Shown here in pieces: positions 1 through 11,885 of a stretch of 64,000 bases of DNA (its first letter is position 1; the number at the start of each line of letters is the position of its first letter). This stretch comes from Spinacia oleracea (lineage: Eukaryota; Streptophyta; Magnoliopsida; Caryophyllales; Amaranthaceae). The stretch spans positions 3,162,001 through 3,226,000 of the forward strand of contig NC_079490.1 in assembly GCF_020520425.1 (NCBI RefSeq), given 5' to 3'. The notes under the pieces are model-generated. The model saw nothing but the letters and a program-made list of their open reading frames with translations. It had not been told where the DNA came from and ran no database searches. Made by a program: the position numbers and the translations under genes.

Positions 1-284
1 TAACATAGCCTAATTTGAAAAATCTTATGTGTACCCATATTGGCCAGATACAAGGATTGTGGGATAACTTGTTAGTTAGAGCTTTCCTCCCGATTTCAGG
101 CGATTTTGTGATCGATTTTCATCCCCACCATTATAGCTCATTTGCATCAAAAATAAAATATGGGCCAGGTACACCCAATCAAAGTTAAAACATTTTTAGT
201 AACTTGGTTCTCTTTAAATGAACAACCATTAAGTCGAAAATACGTACACCACATCACAATAATAAGGTTCAGAAAACCAATTGT
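1..284. other. Intergenic, nothing recognised
   Basis: AT-rich sequence without a convincing coding frame or repeat end. The open frames here are short and resemble no family I know. Confidence 0.4.
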
Positions 285-475
285 TTGTTGGATCAGTGGT
301 GATTGAGGCTGAACTTGGTAGGGAGAACTCCGTATTCGATCTCCCACAACCACAATTGGGAGGGGACTGTAACCTATCCACTCAGAACTCGTTCCAAATC
401 CGTATTAGCTCTAAGGGTGAATCGATGGTACATCCCCCCCAGAAAAAAGATAGAGTTCAGAAACGTACGTTATGT
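285..475 (+). repeat. SINE-like tRNA-derived repeat (candidate)
   Basis: A box-A-like stretch TGGATCAGTGG (about 289-300) is followed some 45 bases later by a box-B-like ATTCGATCTCC, the spacing of an internal Pol III promoter. The downstream text (GGGAGGGGACTGTAACC and so on) resembles the body of tRNA-derived SINEs I associate with Amaranthaceae genomes. I see no target-site duplication or clean 3' tail, so the end is approximate. The open frames across it are probably not genes. Confidence 0.4.
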
Positions 476-800
476 TAGCCTTTATTTTCACTTTTTCGGG
501 AATAATAAATTCAAATAGGTTCAAATTAAATAAGTTCGAGAAAATAAGAGTTACTTACATATATTTTATAACAAAATAAATTTTGATAAGTTTTAAGCTA
601 AGTTTAATTATATTCAGAACGCACCAATGCTTCATACACAATATTACAATAATAATAATAATCAAGCTTTACAAGAAGAATTACAAGTAAACTAGTACAC
701 TACTATATTACATGTGAATCATGAACGTATGTGTACAAAAGATCCAAATACATATGAAGAGCTTTAAATAGTGTATGAGAATGTAGTAAAAGAAGGAAAA
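476..800. other. Intergenic AT-rich spacer
   Basis: Low-complexity AT-rich DNA with an AATAATAAT run near 648-662. No gene or repeat end recognised. Confidence 0.4.
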
Positions 801-809
801 AAAAAAGTA

Positions 810-1162
810 GGAAAATTTGGTAATATTAATCCAACCTTTTGCCGATTTTCTTTTATTAAGCCCAGCTATGACATATTTTTTAATAATCCCACCTTTACCA
901 CCCAGCGTCTTTTATTGGGCCCAACACGTCATAAACCTATTGTCGGCGGTAATATATCCCTACGTGGAAGTACTCTCTCTAGATGTATTCAGTCATCATC
1001 ATCAATTCATCACCATCTCGATGATTTTTTCACCAGTTATCGGTCACTTAAGCCCAATAAAAGTCGTTGGGTAGTAAAGGTGGGATTATTAAAAAATATG
1101 TCGTAGGTGGGATTAATAAAAGAAAACCGGCCAAAGGTTGGATTAATATTACCAAATTTTCC
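810..1162. mobile_element. Mutator-like MITE, copy 1 (353 bp)
   Basis: The terminal inverted repeats exceed 100 bp: GGAAAATTTGGTAATATTAA at the left reads back as its reverse complement at the right. A perfect 9-bp target-site duplication, AAAAAAGTA (801-809 and 1163-1171), fits the Mutator superfamily. There is no transposase. A second copy of exactly the same length lies at 54753-55105. This copy ends 42 bp past the stop codon of the phytocyanin gene (minus strand), so it probably forms part of that gene's 3' UTR or terminator. Confidence 0.88.
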
Positions 1163-1204
1163 AAAAAAGTATGGCCAACACTAAACTAGCAATCTCCTTA
1201 ATAA

Positions 1205-4200
1205 CTAAAGAATTAGCAAAAGTACACCAATCAAACTAACAAAGAACATAGGCATAAATATAGCACCATTATTGGACTTTTTAGTATCATCATCCTCCTC
1301 ATCACTACCACTAGTACTATCCTCGGGAATGTTCTTGGGGTGGTTAAAATCGGAAGATATGTTGGTATCTGGCACTGATTGATCATCCCCTGAGTCGGGA
1401 TTTGCATCTGGGCCGGGAGCAGAGTCTTCCGCTGAGGTGGGAGTAGACCTGGTTATCGGGCGGGTCGGGTCAGGGTCGGGGCGGGTCAAAAGAGGGTCGG
1501 GAGTGGAGCCCACGGCGAAATCAGGGTTGTCTCTAAGGCTTGGGGGCAACCCTTGACCGTGAGTCACATTGATAGAAAACTTTTGACCATTCATACATTG
1601 CTCTCCATCATAATCCCCTGAGAAAAAGTATGAAACCCCTTCTTTCATTAGGGGAACGTGTACCGTTATAGGGCGTATAACGGTAGAGTTGGGGTCGATG
1701 CTCGACCATTGCACATTGTCGTCGCCTTGAGAGTCGCAGGAATTGTATGTAGTTGAGTTGAATGTTTGGATTACTGTATGGTTGCTATCGGTGTTGAAAA
1801 CTGCATGGAAATAATAGTGTTATACAATATGATGAGTAAGTTATTGTGTAGCACCGCCTTATGCTCATAAGACTGCTAATGTAATAATGTCAACATAACT
1901 TAACTATTAACAAGAAAATCATAACTATTAACACAAAAAATTCATAATTGTTAATACGAAACCTTGAAATATCAAGGCGAAATTTAACTATAAATCCAAA
2001 ATTATAACTATTAAAACGAGAATCTTATTATTTTTTGTTAACTAAGTATACACATTAGTATTAGTAAATATATCTTACATTATTCACATGTTTGTTTGTC
2101 GAATGAGTCGTGGGTAAAGATGGTTGTCCGGTCCGGGCACGAAGTCGTGGGGCGTGTCTGGGCCTTGCTTTTTTGGAAAAAGCGCGACAAGGCACGACAC
2201 GACTCGACCCGACACGACAAAACACGCTAAGTTTAGTAAAATTAGACTTAGGCACGACAAACCGGCACGAAAGCATGTGGGCTCGGGCCGGCCATGGGCC
2301 TTGTTTTGAACTTTCCGGCCCGTCCAGACACGGCACAATGTGGGCCTATCGTGGGCCCGCCCTGGTTAGGCCCACGACCCGTGAGCTTAGCCCAAAGCAC
2401 GGTCCGACCCAGGACCATCTTTAGTCATAGGGAAATTACAAGTACAAATTATGAATGCAGGAAAGAAAAATTGAAACTGTAGAGACTATATACAGTTACA
2501 CTGTCATACAGATCATCACTCTTTGACATTAACCACTATGTCAAGACTTTATCGATTTGTGCTATTCACATGTGAGGGTTGCTTCATCCATCAATTTAGA
2601 ACAATACTTTTAGGCTTTTTAATTTGTATGGTCGACAACTAACATGCAAGTTGTTGGTTAATATACTCTGTATTTGGTAATGCCGACATTGGCCCAAGTG
2701 CTTAAATGGCCAACGGGACTCACAAGATCAGTACTTTCTCTTTTCTTTTCAATTAATTAGGAGTACATGATAAGTAGGTATTTATTATATATTCACCAAT
2801 TTCTCTTTTTAGCATTTTATGCCATCACTTTTGAATATTTTGAGAGAAATTTCTACAATAAGTTAAATGAGGTTATGCTCTTTTAACTTATTCTAATTCC
2901 TTTTATTTATTTTTATTAAAATCAACTATATCAGAAAAAACACAATATACTCGTATACTACCTCCGTTTTAAAATGATCTTTACTTTTTCCATTTTAGTT
3001 TGTTTTATAATATTTTTTACACTTTGTTTTATTGTATTTTTGAAATGAAATTTACTACCTTATTCTTCTTACCCTACACTATTTACAATTTCCACTTACT
3101 TTCTCTTATTTTTTATTTTATTTTTCTTTCTTACACCAATCCACTTTTTACACATTTCTCTTACTTTATCCATATTTTATTTATCATATTAAATCAACTT
3201 TTTTTACTTTCTCATAATATCATGCAAATAGTAACGGTAAATATCTTTATAAAACGAAGGTAGTATTTTATAAAATATTCAGACAAATAAACCAGTAAGA
3301 ATTATACCAGACTGGATTAGGGGAGGAGAACAAAAGGGTACAAAATAATAATAATAAAAACTATATTTTTTATTTTATTAGTAGTAAGTTAAGACACTTT
3401 TTATTTTTAGTTAGCTTATGTCAAAAAAAAATAAAAAAAATAAAAAAAAAGACACTTTTTATTTTCTAAATTGTGGACCTTTGGTAAATTATTTTCCAAA
3501 GGGCTTGCAATTGGTTAAGTACATACAATAATATGCTTTGCTTGTGGATTGAAACATTGATGAATCTTCTACTACTACTTGGTACATGTACTAATATAAT
3601 GATGTACTTTTTAGTTTAGACCCAAAAGTTGATGAGTAAAATGGCAACCTAGTATAACTTATTAATGAGGTAATCATAACTAAAAGGTGTAATAAAAACA
3701 TGTAGATGTAATCAAATCTCGTCTGTATTATTATCTTTTGCAATTTTTTTATTCACAAAAATGCAAAATATAGGATTTTCCCTTTAGTCTAATTCATTCT
3801 CATATCATACATTAATCTATGATCTTTAATTTCTAAACTTTTAGGGAATATAATAATAGTATTTTAAACATCAAAGAAATCATGAAATGACAAGATTATA
3901 AGCTAATCTCACAATCAAACAAAATAAAACCCACTCAATTCACTTTTCTTTGAAATCTCATAATAAAAAATCAATCCTTCGTTCAATATCACTTAAAATT
4001 TCCAGTTTTTGGTTATGTGATTTTGAAAATCATACAGATTGAATCATGAATTAAAAAATAGTCATATTTATACTGATTGGGCTGATTATGAGATAATCAC
4101 ACAAAAATTGAAAACTCTTTTTTTTTTTTTTTTTTTTACATATTTTGGTTTTTAGTTTAAAGAAAATATAACAAAAAAACTTGCCTCAAGATTTCATTTA

Positions 4201-4458
4201 TCTTTTAGTATAAACACTAAGAAACAGGGGAAAACAGGGGAATACAGAAAGAAAAGAAGAAAAGAGAAACTTACCAAGAAAATCACCCAAAGAGAAAGAT
4301 TTACCAGAAACCCATTTTTGATAATCAAGATTAGATTTAGCAAACCAACCAGAAGAATCTCCAACTGTGTAGTTTTTATAACCTTCAACACTTGGAATTT
4401 CTTGTAAAATTAAACACATTAAAGAAAACAGAGCAAAACAGAGTATTTTCTGTTTCAT
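1205..4458 (-). CDS. Early nodulin-like phytocyanin, GPI-anchored
   Basis: Two exons on the minus strand: 4275-4458 and 1205-1800, with a 2474-bp GT-AG intron (donor GTAAGT, acceptor TGCAG); 259 residues. Residues 1-26 form a signal peptide (hydrophobic CFALFSLMCLIL). The plastocyanin-like domain follows (YTVGDSSGW, then FNTDSNHTVIQ and YNSCDSQG) to about residue 145. Next comes a Pro/Asp/Ser-rich linker typical of arabinogalactan-type glycosylation, then a hydrophobic C-terminus (FMPMFFVSLIGVLLLIL) typical of GPI-anchor signals. The usual second half of the copper site, Cys and His before the last disulfide Cys, is replaced in YFFSGDYDGEQC, so it probably does not bind copper, as in ENODL proteins. 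It should act at the outer plasma membrane or cell wall. The intron carries a Stowaway-like and a hAT MITE. Confidence 0.87.
2115..2423. mobile_element. hAT-type GC-rich MITE in phytocyanin intron
   Basis: The ends read TAAAGATGGT inward from both sides. The flanking 8-mers GTCGTGGG (2107-2114) and GTCATAGG (2424-2431) match at 6 of 8 positions, as expected for an aged 8-bp hAT target duplication. The interior is rich in CGTGCC / GGGCC motifs. Relatives lie near 23400-23690, 31878-32220 and 41391-41666. The open frames over it are by-products of its base composition. Confidence 0.72.
2958..3263. mobile_element. Stowaway-like MITE (306 bp)
   Basis: Inverted ends CTACCTCCGTTTTA / TAAAACGAAGGTAG are flanked by TA on both sides (2956-2957 and 3264-3265), the Tc1/mariner signature. 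It lies in the phytocyanin intron. It has no coding capacity. Confidence 0.8.
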
Positions 4459-4522
4459 GATTATACTCTTTTTTATTTTATTTTAAGAACTGTTTGGTTA
4501 AAAATGGAGTTTATTGGGTTGG

Positions 4523-4532
4523 ATATTTATAG
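4523..4532 (-). promoter_or_regulatory. TATA box of phytocyanin gene
   Basis: CTATAAATAT on the minus strand, about 65 bp upstream of the ATG at 4458. This leaves room for a leader of about 35 bases. Assigned by motif and position only. Confidence 0.6.
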
Positions 4533-4599
4533 AGAAGAGAAAGATTTGTACTGATAAGATTTGTACTGTGTTTTTTGGTATTCTCAAAGGATATAAAAG

Positions 4600-5395
4600 A
4601 GCATGGAATTTAGTAGCAGCTGCCACATTGCCAGATGCCAGCTTCTTAAAGGGTATGTGTTCAAACAGTCAACTTTTTCCTAATATTACCATAATGCCCT
4701 TGTTCTTCTCCCTTCCAAAATAGCAATGTTAATGATTTTTGGTTTAACTAATTGACCGAAATTAACTTATCTGGACTTATTTTGGCTAAAATAAACTTAT
4801 TTGTGTGTGTAAACTATGTGGAAAACTTTATTTTGCTGACTTGAACTTTGAACTTATTTTTGCTGAAATGAGTTGAAACAAACAAACTTTTAAAGAATGT
4901 TTTTGTTCATGAGATCCCCAAATGAGCAAATAAATAAACTTGGATGGTAGTTTAAGGTAGGAGTATAACCAATTGTATAATAGAAATCGATAGAGAATGA
5001 AAGATGTTTTTTTTATTATTATTTGTTGACGAAAACGATCCAGGCCCTCGAACTTTTATTAACCAGCTAAGCAGAAATCACGCTTCATACTACTAATAGA
5101 GTTTGAACACATCCTACTAGTAGAAATCACGCTACTAATAGAGTTTGAACACCCTTCCACCCGCACCTTTGTAATAAAATCTAAAGGGTTGAGGTGAGCT
5201 ATCGTATAGGCTGCCTCATTAACTTCCCTAAATATACGAATATAACTAACATTATCAAATAAAATTGTAAACAATCCTATACCCAAATTCGAATTTTGAT
5301 TATCTTTTAAGTATTCAATCTCAATTGAAAATTAGCCGATAATAAGGTCATATTCCGTATGTCTATGGTGAAATTTGCTATAAATGGGGTAGAAA
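4600..5395. other. Intergenic with degenerate AATAAGTT-type repeat
   Basis: Bases about 4735-4890 show alternating ACTTATTTTGG and AAAATAAACTTATT strings, like a decayed copy of the Tourist-like family seen at 22080 and 62797. The 3' part of this block (about 4848-4900) recurs at 5723-5777. Confidence 0.45.
5059..5286 (-). pseudogene. RNase H-like domain fragment (non-LTR retroelement type)
   Basis: A short minus-strand frame contains FREVNEAAYTIAHL. This resembles the C-terminal helix region of plant RVT_3-type RNase H domains (usual form: R-x-x-N-x-x-A-H-x-L-A). Such domains are common in LINE remnants and in stray host RNase H-like genes. About 75 residues remain, with no upstream domain. 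It is a relic at best and the match is short. Confidence 0.35.
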
Positions 5396-5396
5396 T

Positions 5397-6075
5397 AGAG
5401 TTTTCATATCATAACCATAGTTTTTACATTCAAAAATACATCAATATTCGTTAGGAAAGGTTTCATCTACTCGACATATTTGTATTATCCGTAATAAATC
5501 TTGATATTTTTAAATAGAAAGCATTGAATTTTGTTGAAGTGGGTCATTTTTCATTGAAATTGTAGCTAATATACATTGTTGAGGAGTAATAAGGACAAGG
5601 TACTTACTATCTCTTTCAAAAAAAAAAAAAAAAAACGAGTGTGATAAGTTGTCGAGTAGGGTGGCCTAGGACAATTATGTATTATCAGCTTATGGGGGTT
5701 GTTTATGCATTTTAATTTATTTAAACTTATTTTTGCTGAAATGAGTTGAAACAAACAAACTTTTAAAAAATGTTTTTGCAGAGATTTGCTATCATATCAT
5801 AATCAGAGTTTATCCATTAAAAAATACATCAATATTCGTTAGGAAAACTTTTATCTGCTCCACATATTTGTATTATCCGTAACAAATCTTGATATTTTTA
5901 AAGTGGGTCATTTTTCATTGAAATTGTAGCTAATATACAGTGCTAAGGAGTAATAAGGACAAGGTACTTACTATCTCTTTCAAAAAAAAAAAAAAATGAG
6001 TTTGATAAGTTGTCGAGTAGGGTGGCCTAGGACAATTATGTATATCAGCTTATAGTGGTGTTTATGCATTTTAAG
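5397..6075. repeat. Direct duplication, about 365-bp period
   Basis: Two near-identical units (about 5397-5712 and 5775-6075) share AATACATCAATATTCGTTAGG, a poly-A run of 14-18 bases and GGTGGCCTAGGACAATTATG. The offset measured at that last string is 361 bp. The differences are mainly small indels. No coding frame. Confidence 0.8.
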
Positions 6076-6429
6076 TAGAAAAAAAAGCTGGCAACAGAGA
6101 TTTATTAACTAATAATTGGTATTATGGTGGGATCAGGTAACATAATCCCAATCATTGAAGATCAAGATGAGAGCATCTTGCTCATGTGAACAACAACCCA
6201 TACATATTCTCTTATTCGTTTGTTGTACTTGTTTTCAAGTCTATTGAAAGATTTGATTTTAAGGGTGCGTTTTCTTTGCTGGATGAAAACTAAATTTATT
6301 ATAACTGAATTTTTCAAAATTTATTATAACTGATTAAATTTGATTGAAATTTATTGGACTTATATGACAAAGTTGGAACTATACGGCCTGATATGACCTA
6401 ATTATAAGTTAATTGAACTTGTTGAATCT

Positions 6430-6640
6430 AAAACCTTTTTTTAATGGTGGAGAGACTACACCCTTACAGGTACACGGGCAGATTAGTAATAGTTACTCTC
6501 ATCCCCCAAGTGTCATTGCAGGGTTCGATTCTCACTAGAAACTCAAGGGTCTCACGTAAGAGTTTATTAATTGAAGGTGATCCATGAAAACAGAAGACTT
6601 AGATTTGAATACCCATAAAAACTCATAAATTGGCGGTGTG
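6430..6640 (+). repeat. Possible SINE relic
   Basis: GGGTTCGATTCTC near 6530 is a good box B match, and GGCAGATTAGT about 55 bp upstream is a poor box A. No target duplication was found, so this is only a suggestion. Confidence 0.25.
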
Positions 6641-7900
6641 AGATTGGATTATCGGTGGTTCATCGGCATTCCAAAATAGAAGTCAAAACTATAGAAACTT
6701 GTTGATCTTGCTAGTTTTCCTCGCTTTACAATATTATTATATTGATTGTCAACATCCCAGTTTTAAAATCTTGACTTCGTTATCATAAATTGTAATAATT
6801 TTACTAAAGTATTGTAATGGTATTGTGATTTTTTGAGGGAATAATCCGTCAAATAGTGTGCAATACAAGCTAAGAACCCGACCCACTAGGCTAGGTTGAT
6901 AAGACTTGAAATGAATTAATCCGAGATTGAAATCGAATTTCGTCTATATTTCTGGCCGTAACGGCTATCTCTACACAAAAGAACCTGAGGGCGGAGAGGC
7001 CAATATCAAATATGTATTTTAAGATACATATCACCCCACTAAATGACAAAAAATCCTTTAACGTTTGTCTTTTCCCTATTTTGTCGTTTAATAAATAATA
7101 TGTATTTGTGAAATACATATCAAATATTGATTTATGCTTCCTCAAAAAACCTATATAGACACTATGGAAGTGCCAACAAGACAAAGATGAAAAGCGTCGG
7201 TGGTGGAGTGGAAATGATGATTGTTAGTACAAGTGGTAGAGAAGAAAGAATGAACTTTATAATGTGACAATAATTTGATACAAAACGCTGGATTCCTTGT
7301 TGGTTGACGCTTTTGCTCCCCCCAAATACACGTGCATTGTTGCCTCTCACTTCCCATCTTTATTCCCTTTCAAAAAACCAAAAATTAACAAAGTAAAAAA
7401 TGGCTCGGGTCAAACAATTAGGGACGGAGAGAGTGTATAAACTTGAGATTTCACTTTATATTTCACAATGCATAAGACTGACTATCCGTCTCTGAACGCG
7501 TCGTGATGAAATTTAATAGACATATAGAGAACTAAAGCAATCTTTCCTACACCTCTAGCTTATCCGAGGAAGACATATACTCGTCTAATCGTCTGCCTCC
7601 ACTGCTACAACCACCACCACTCCGGCAAGAACTCGTGGCCTCGTGGGTTGCAATCTTCCTGGCCAAGGTTGTGATTGGGGTGACTTGGACGACTTTGAAA
7701 TTCATCATCGGGCAAACAACTTATGAAGAAGATAATGGGTTTGTTTGACAATTGCCTGTTTCGCTTGGCCTGATTGACTGGTTGTTACTTGTTTGTGTTG
7801 ACTATAAACTTTCAAAAACGGTGTTTGGTAAAGTTGGTTGTTTGTTACTAGATGTTTCATACAAAATGTGATTAGTAAAATGAAAAACCAGCCGTCAATG
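6641..7900. other. Intergenic, no gene recognised
   Basis: Several open frames occur on the minus strand near 6.9-7.35 kb, but none resembles a known family or has signs of coding use. ATGTATTT / AAATACAT inverted strings near 7010-7110 may be a decayed foldback element. Confidence 0.35.
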
Positions 7901-8110
7901 AGGAAATCTTGGCATCAAGTGGCTTGTGTCCATATGGACTCAAGTGAGTACTCCAAAATTTAGTACCAATACATAATATTTCAGTACCAATAACGCAAAA
8001 TGACTTGTATTGGTTCTTCTAAGCAATTTTGTGTTAATGGTACTAAAATATTAGTATTGGTACTCACTTGTGTCCATATGGACACAAGCCACTTGAGGTT
8101 TAGAAATCCT
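7901..8110. mobile_element. Foldback MITE (210 bp), Mutator-like
   Basis: The two halves are near-perfect inverted copies. Both carry AAGTGGCTTGTGTCCATATG, followed by a GTACCAATA-type segment. Flanks CAGCCGTCAATG (7889-7900) and CAGCCATCGATG (8111-8122) look like a diverged target duplication of 9-12 bp. The open frame at 8000-8272 runs across it and is not a gene. Confidence 0.7.
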
Positions 8111-8469
8111 CAGCCATCGATGGTTGTGAGTTTTAGTGGAAAAGTCAGCTTTTTAGCCAAGGAAAAAAAAACAATTGTCAACCATGTATATTGGCTATTT
8201 GACCGCTCTAAAAAGCCAATAAAAAACCAATTACCGAACTATGGTTATGAATTTATGATTCATCCACCTTAATTTCTACTTGATGGGGCAGATTCAGGAC
8301 TAGCTTATTGCCATAATATATAAGCCATGTACATGTGCAACCCACAAAAATGCGCAGGAATGCAGCATACAAGTCCATGTGCAACACTCAACCATGTGCA
8401 GACACATGTGGAATTGATTAATGAATGTACTTACATAACCTGATCTCTTCACTTCTTCAGTACAAGTCC

Positions 8470-8722
8470 AGGTCCCATGAATGAATAATACCAGTACATA
8501 ACTGCTATGGTAATTTTTACCAGTAATAGAAAAACTGATAACAGTAGTAGCAGAAAACAGCACTTACAGCATCATTTACGGTAGACGAGTCCCATGAATG
8601 AATAATACCAGTACATAACTGCTAGGTAGTTATTACCAGTAAATCAGCAATAGAAAAACTGATTACAATAGTAGTAGAAAAGAGCACTTACAGAGTTACA
8701 GCATCATTTACGGTAGACGAGT
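8470..8722. repeat. Tandem duplication downstream of beta-tubulin
   Basis: A unit of about 117-133 bp is present twice. TCCCATGAATGAATAATACC occurs near 8473 and 8590, and CATCATTTACGGTAGACGAG near 8569 and 8702. No coding capacity. Confidence 0.8.
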
Positions 8723-9117
8723 TGCATATACTCTTAACTGGTACTGCAGAAAAAAGAGGGTCTTAAACTACAAACGAATTCCTTCGATACAATGGCCAGA
8801 AAACAAACTGCCAGAATCAACCATAAAAAAAATGCACATCACTTATCACACAACTATATCCATGCCATATAAAAATGCACAGAGCCTAACAAACCAGCTC
8901 TAAATCCCAAGAATAACGTCGGCAATAATAGAACATCACATTTTCAGTAAATATCTCCAAACTACTAATAAAAACCTGCTAATATAACTAATAATAGGGG
9001 AATGTGAAGGGGAAGGGGGGAAAACAGGGCATTTTTCCAACTTGAAAAAAACCTCAGAAAATTTATATAAAAATCACTGAGATTTGTATAAAAAGCTCAC
9101 AAAATATCCCCACACTT

Positions 9118-11885
9118 CTACTGCTGGTAATCCTCTTCTTCCTCCTCGTCATACTCAAGTTCTTCGTCAGCCGTAGCATCCTGGTACTGCTGGTACTCCG
9201 AAACGAGATCGTTCATGTTACTCTCGGCCTCGGTGAATTCCATCTCATCCATACCTTCACCGGTATACCAATGCAAGAAAGCCTTTCTCCTAAACATAGC
9301 GGTAAACTGCTCGCTCACACGCCTAAACATCTCTTGGATCGAAGTCGAGTTACCGATAAAAGTGGAAGCCATCGAGAGTCCGATGGGGGGGATGTCACAG
9401 ACGCTGGACTTCACGTTGTTGGGGATCCACTCGACAAAGTAGGAAGAGTTCTTGTTTTGGACGTTGATCATCTGCTCGTCGACTTCCTTGGTGCTCATCT
9501 TGCCACGGAACATGGCTGAGGCGGTGAGGTAACGGCCGTGACGGGGGTCGGCGGCGCACATCATGTTCTTTGAGTCCCACATTTGTTGGGTGAGCTCGGG
9601 GACTGTGAGGGCGCGGTACTGCTGGGACCCACGAGAGGTGAGTGGGGCAAACCCGACCATGAAGAAGTGGAGACGAGGGAAGGGGATGAGGTTAACGGCA
9701 AGTTTTCGGAGGTCGGAGTTTAGCTGACCAGGGAACCTTAGACAGCAGGTGACGCCGCTCATTGTAGCAGAGATCAAATGATTGAGATCACCAACTGCAA
9801 ACATAAATATTTGTCAATCAGTACACCATTAATACATTGTTAATTAAAAGAAGTCAATTCACTCATCACTAGAACGTTACGCCTAAATAACACAAACCCA
9901 AGTTAAGGCGACAAAGTTATTTGCCAAAAGGAATGTTTCAATCGCAATCAACTTGAAAATGCTAATAATCCTCTTGAGAAATGAGAAAAACACAGCAAGG
10001 ACTCATAAGCTGATCGAACTTTAAAAAATAGTAAAGCTATATACGAAAAGGAATGTTTCAACAACATTCAACTTGAAAATGTTAATAATCCTCTTGAAAA
10101 TTGAGGAAAAACAACAAGGACTTAAAACTGATCCAACTTTTAAAAAATAGAAAAGTTATTTGCCAAAAGGAATGTTTCAACCACAATATACTTGACAATG
10201 TTATTAATCCCCTTGAAAATTGAGAAAAAACAAGAAGGACTCAAAAACTGATCCAACTTTTAAAAAAATAGTGAAGTTTTTTGCCAAAAGGAATGTTTCA
10301 ACCACAATCAACTTGAAGATGTCAATAATCCTCTTAAAAATTAAGATAAAAAAAACAGCAAGACTAGCAGGTTTAAAATTTTCTCCTACACTCTGGCAGA
10401 TCTGAAACTTTGAAATCTTAATCACATATCTACATTTCAAAACGTTTAACCAAATACATAGCCAATGAAACAAATGCTACGGTAAGTTTGAAGGTACATG
10501 AAAGTTCCACACCCTCGCACTCATCTTAGTTAATTACTAGAGATTTCAAAAATAACCTTTTGCAAGTTTGCATAGTTTTCAAAACAATATTCCATGTGCT
10601 TGGAAAACACTCAAGATAAAGAAAAATGTTGCAACTAACAATACATCTAAAATAATCAACAGCAATATCAAACAAAAAGTAGGTCAAGGTATACTCACAG
10701 CTAGGAGTTGTCAGCTTGAGAGTCCTGAAGCAAATGTCATAAAGAGCCTCATTATCAAGTACCATACACTCATCAGCGTTCTCAACGAGCTGATGAACAG
10801 AGAGGGTAGCATTGTAGGGCTCAACCACTGTATCGGAAACCTTAGGTGACGGGAACACCGAGAAAGTAAGCATCATACGGTCAGGGTACTCCTCCCTGAT
10901 CTTTGAAATAAGCAATGTACCCATCCCAGAACCAGTTCCACCTCCGAGCGAGTGGCAAACTTGGAAACCTACAAGAATACAAACAAAAACATGGTTAAAA
11001 CTTCTAAGTTAATAGACTTCACCATGTTTTATTATTTACCTATGCACAAGAAGAAGTCCCAACATTACAAAATGGAATTTTTCATATTTACTACCATTTA
11101 AGTTTAAGGTTTTTGTATTTACAATCTTATAAATTGTAAGTTCATATTTACCACCTTAATTTTATGAAATGTTTTGAATTCACCACTTTTCAAAGGTTTT
11201 TTTATTAAATATTCCGTCCAAGTACACTCCATTTAACCAACTTATTTAACTTTCCTCCTCTTTCATTAGGTTTCCAATCAAAGAAGTTAGTTAAGTAGGG
11301 TTCACATAAACGGAAACCTGGAAAAAAAATCCATTAAGAGGTGCTGAATATAAAATGTTTCATATTATGAAATTACATCTTATAAGGTGGTAAATACAAA
11401 CCCTGAAACTTAAAGGTGGTAAATATCAAAATAGGCTTAAAAAATTTTGCAATTCACATCATAATAATAAGTAATGATCAAACTTTTATACCTTGAAGGC
11501 AGTCACAATTCTCAGCTTCTTTCCTCACAACGTCAAGAACTGAATCAATGAGCTCAGCACCCTCAGTGTAATGCCCCTTGGCCCAGTTATTTCCAGCACC
11601 AGACTGACCAAACACAAAGTTATCAGGGCGAAAGATCTGACCATATGGACCAGTCCTCACACTGTCCATGGTACCAGGCTCAAGATCCATGAGCACAGCA
11701 CGAGGGACGAATCGCCCACAAGAGGCCTCGTTGTAGTAAACATTGACCCTCTCGAGTTGAAGATCGGAAGTTCCGTTGTACTTTCCGGTTGGATCAATGC
11801 CGTGTTCGGCACAAACAACCTCCCAGAACTTAGATCCGATTTGGTTTCCACATTGTCCTCCCTGAATGTGAAGGATTTCTCTCAT
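9118..11885 (-). CDS. TUBB: Beta-tubulin
   Basis: Three coding exons on the minus strand: 11492-11885, 10699-10968 and 9118-9794 (394 + 270 + 677 nt), giving 446 residues, the normal length. The protein starts with the MREI tetrapeptide used in tubulin autoregulation. It carries the GTP-binding loop GGGTGSG (about residues 140-146) and ends in a typical acidic plant tail ([12 protein letters not shown]). It pairs with alpha-tubulin in microtubules of the mitotic spindle, phragmoplast and cortical array. Introns split codons 132 and 222. A third intron lies in the leader: its acceptor is just upstream of the ATG (exon resumes at 11892) and its donor is at 13030. The gene is intact, and its exons are GC-richer than the surrounding DNA. 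Confidence 0.97.
9913..10365. repeat. Four-copy ~120-bp tandem repeat in tubulin intron 2
   Basis: The string GAATGTTTCAA recurs at about 9931, 10051, 10170 and 10291, followed each time by a CAACTTGAAAATG-like segment and AATCCTCTTGAAAATTGAG. The array fills about half of the 904-bp intron. Divergence between units is moderate. Confidence 0.85.
11085..11440. mobile_element. Foldback MITE in tubulin intron 1
   Basis: CATATTTACTACCATTTAAG at the left matches, inverted, GATATTTACCACCTTTAAG at the right, and the similarity continues for over 100 bp on each side. No certain target duplication was found. It makes up most of the 523-bp intron. Confidence 0.65.

Noticed and set aside
2061-2424. Overlapping open frames on both strands
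   Set aside because: They lie inside a GC-rich hAT MITE in the phytocyanin intron; the openness follows from base composition.
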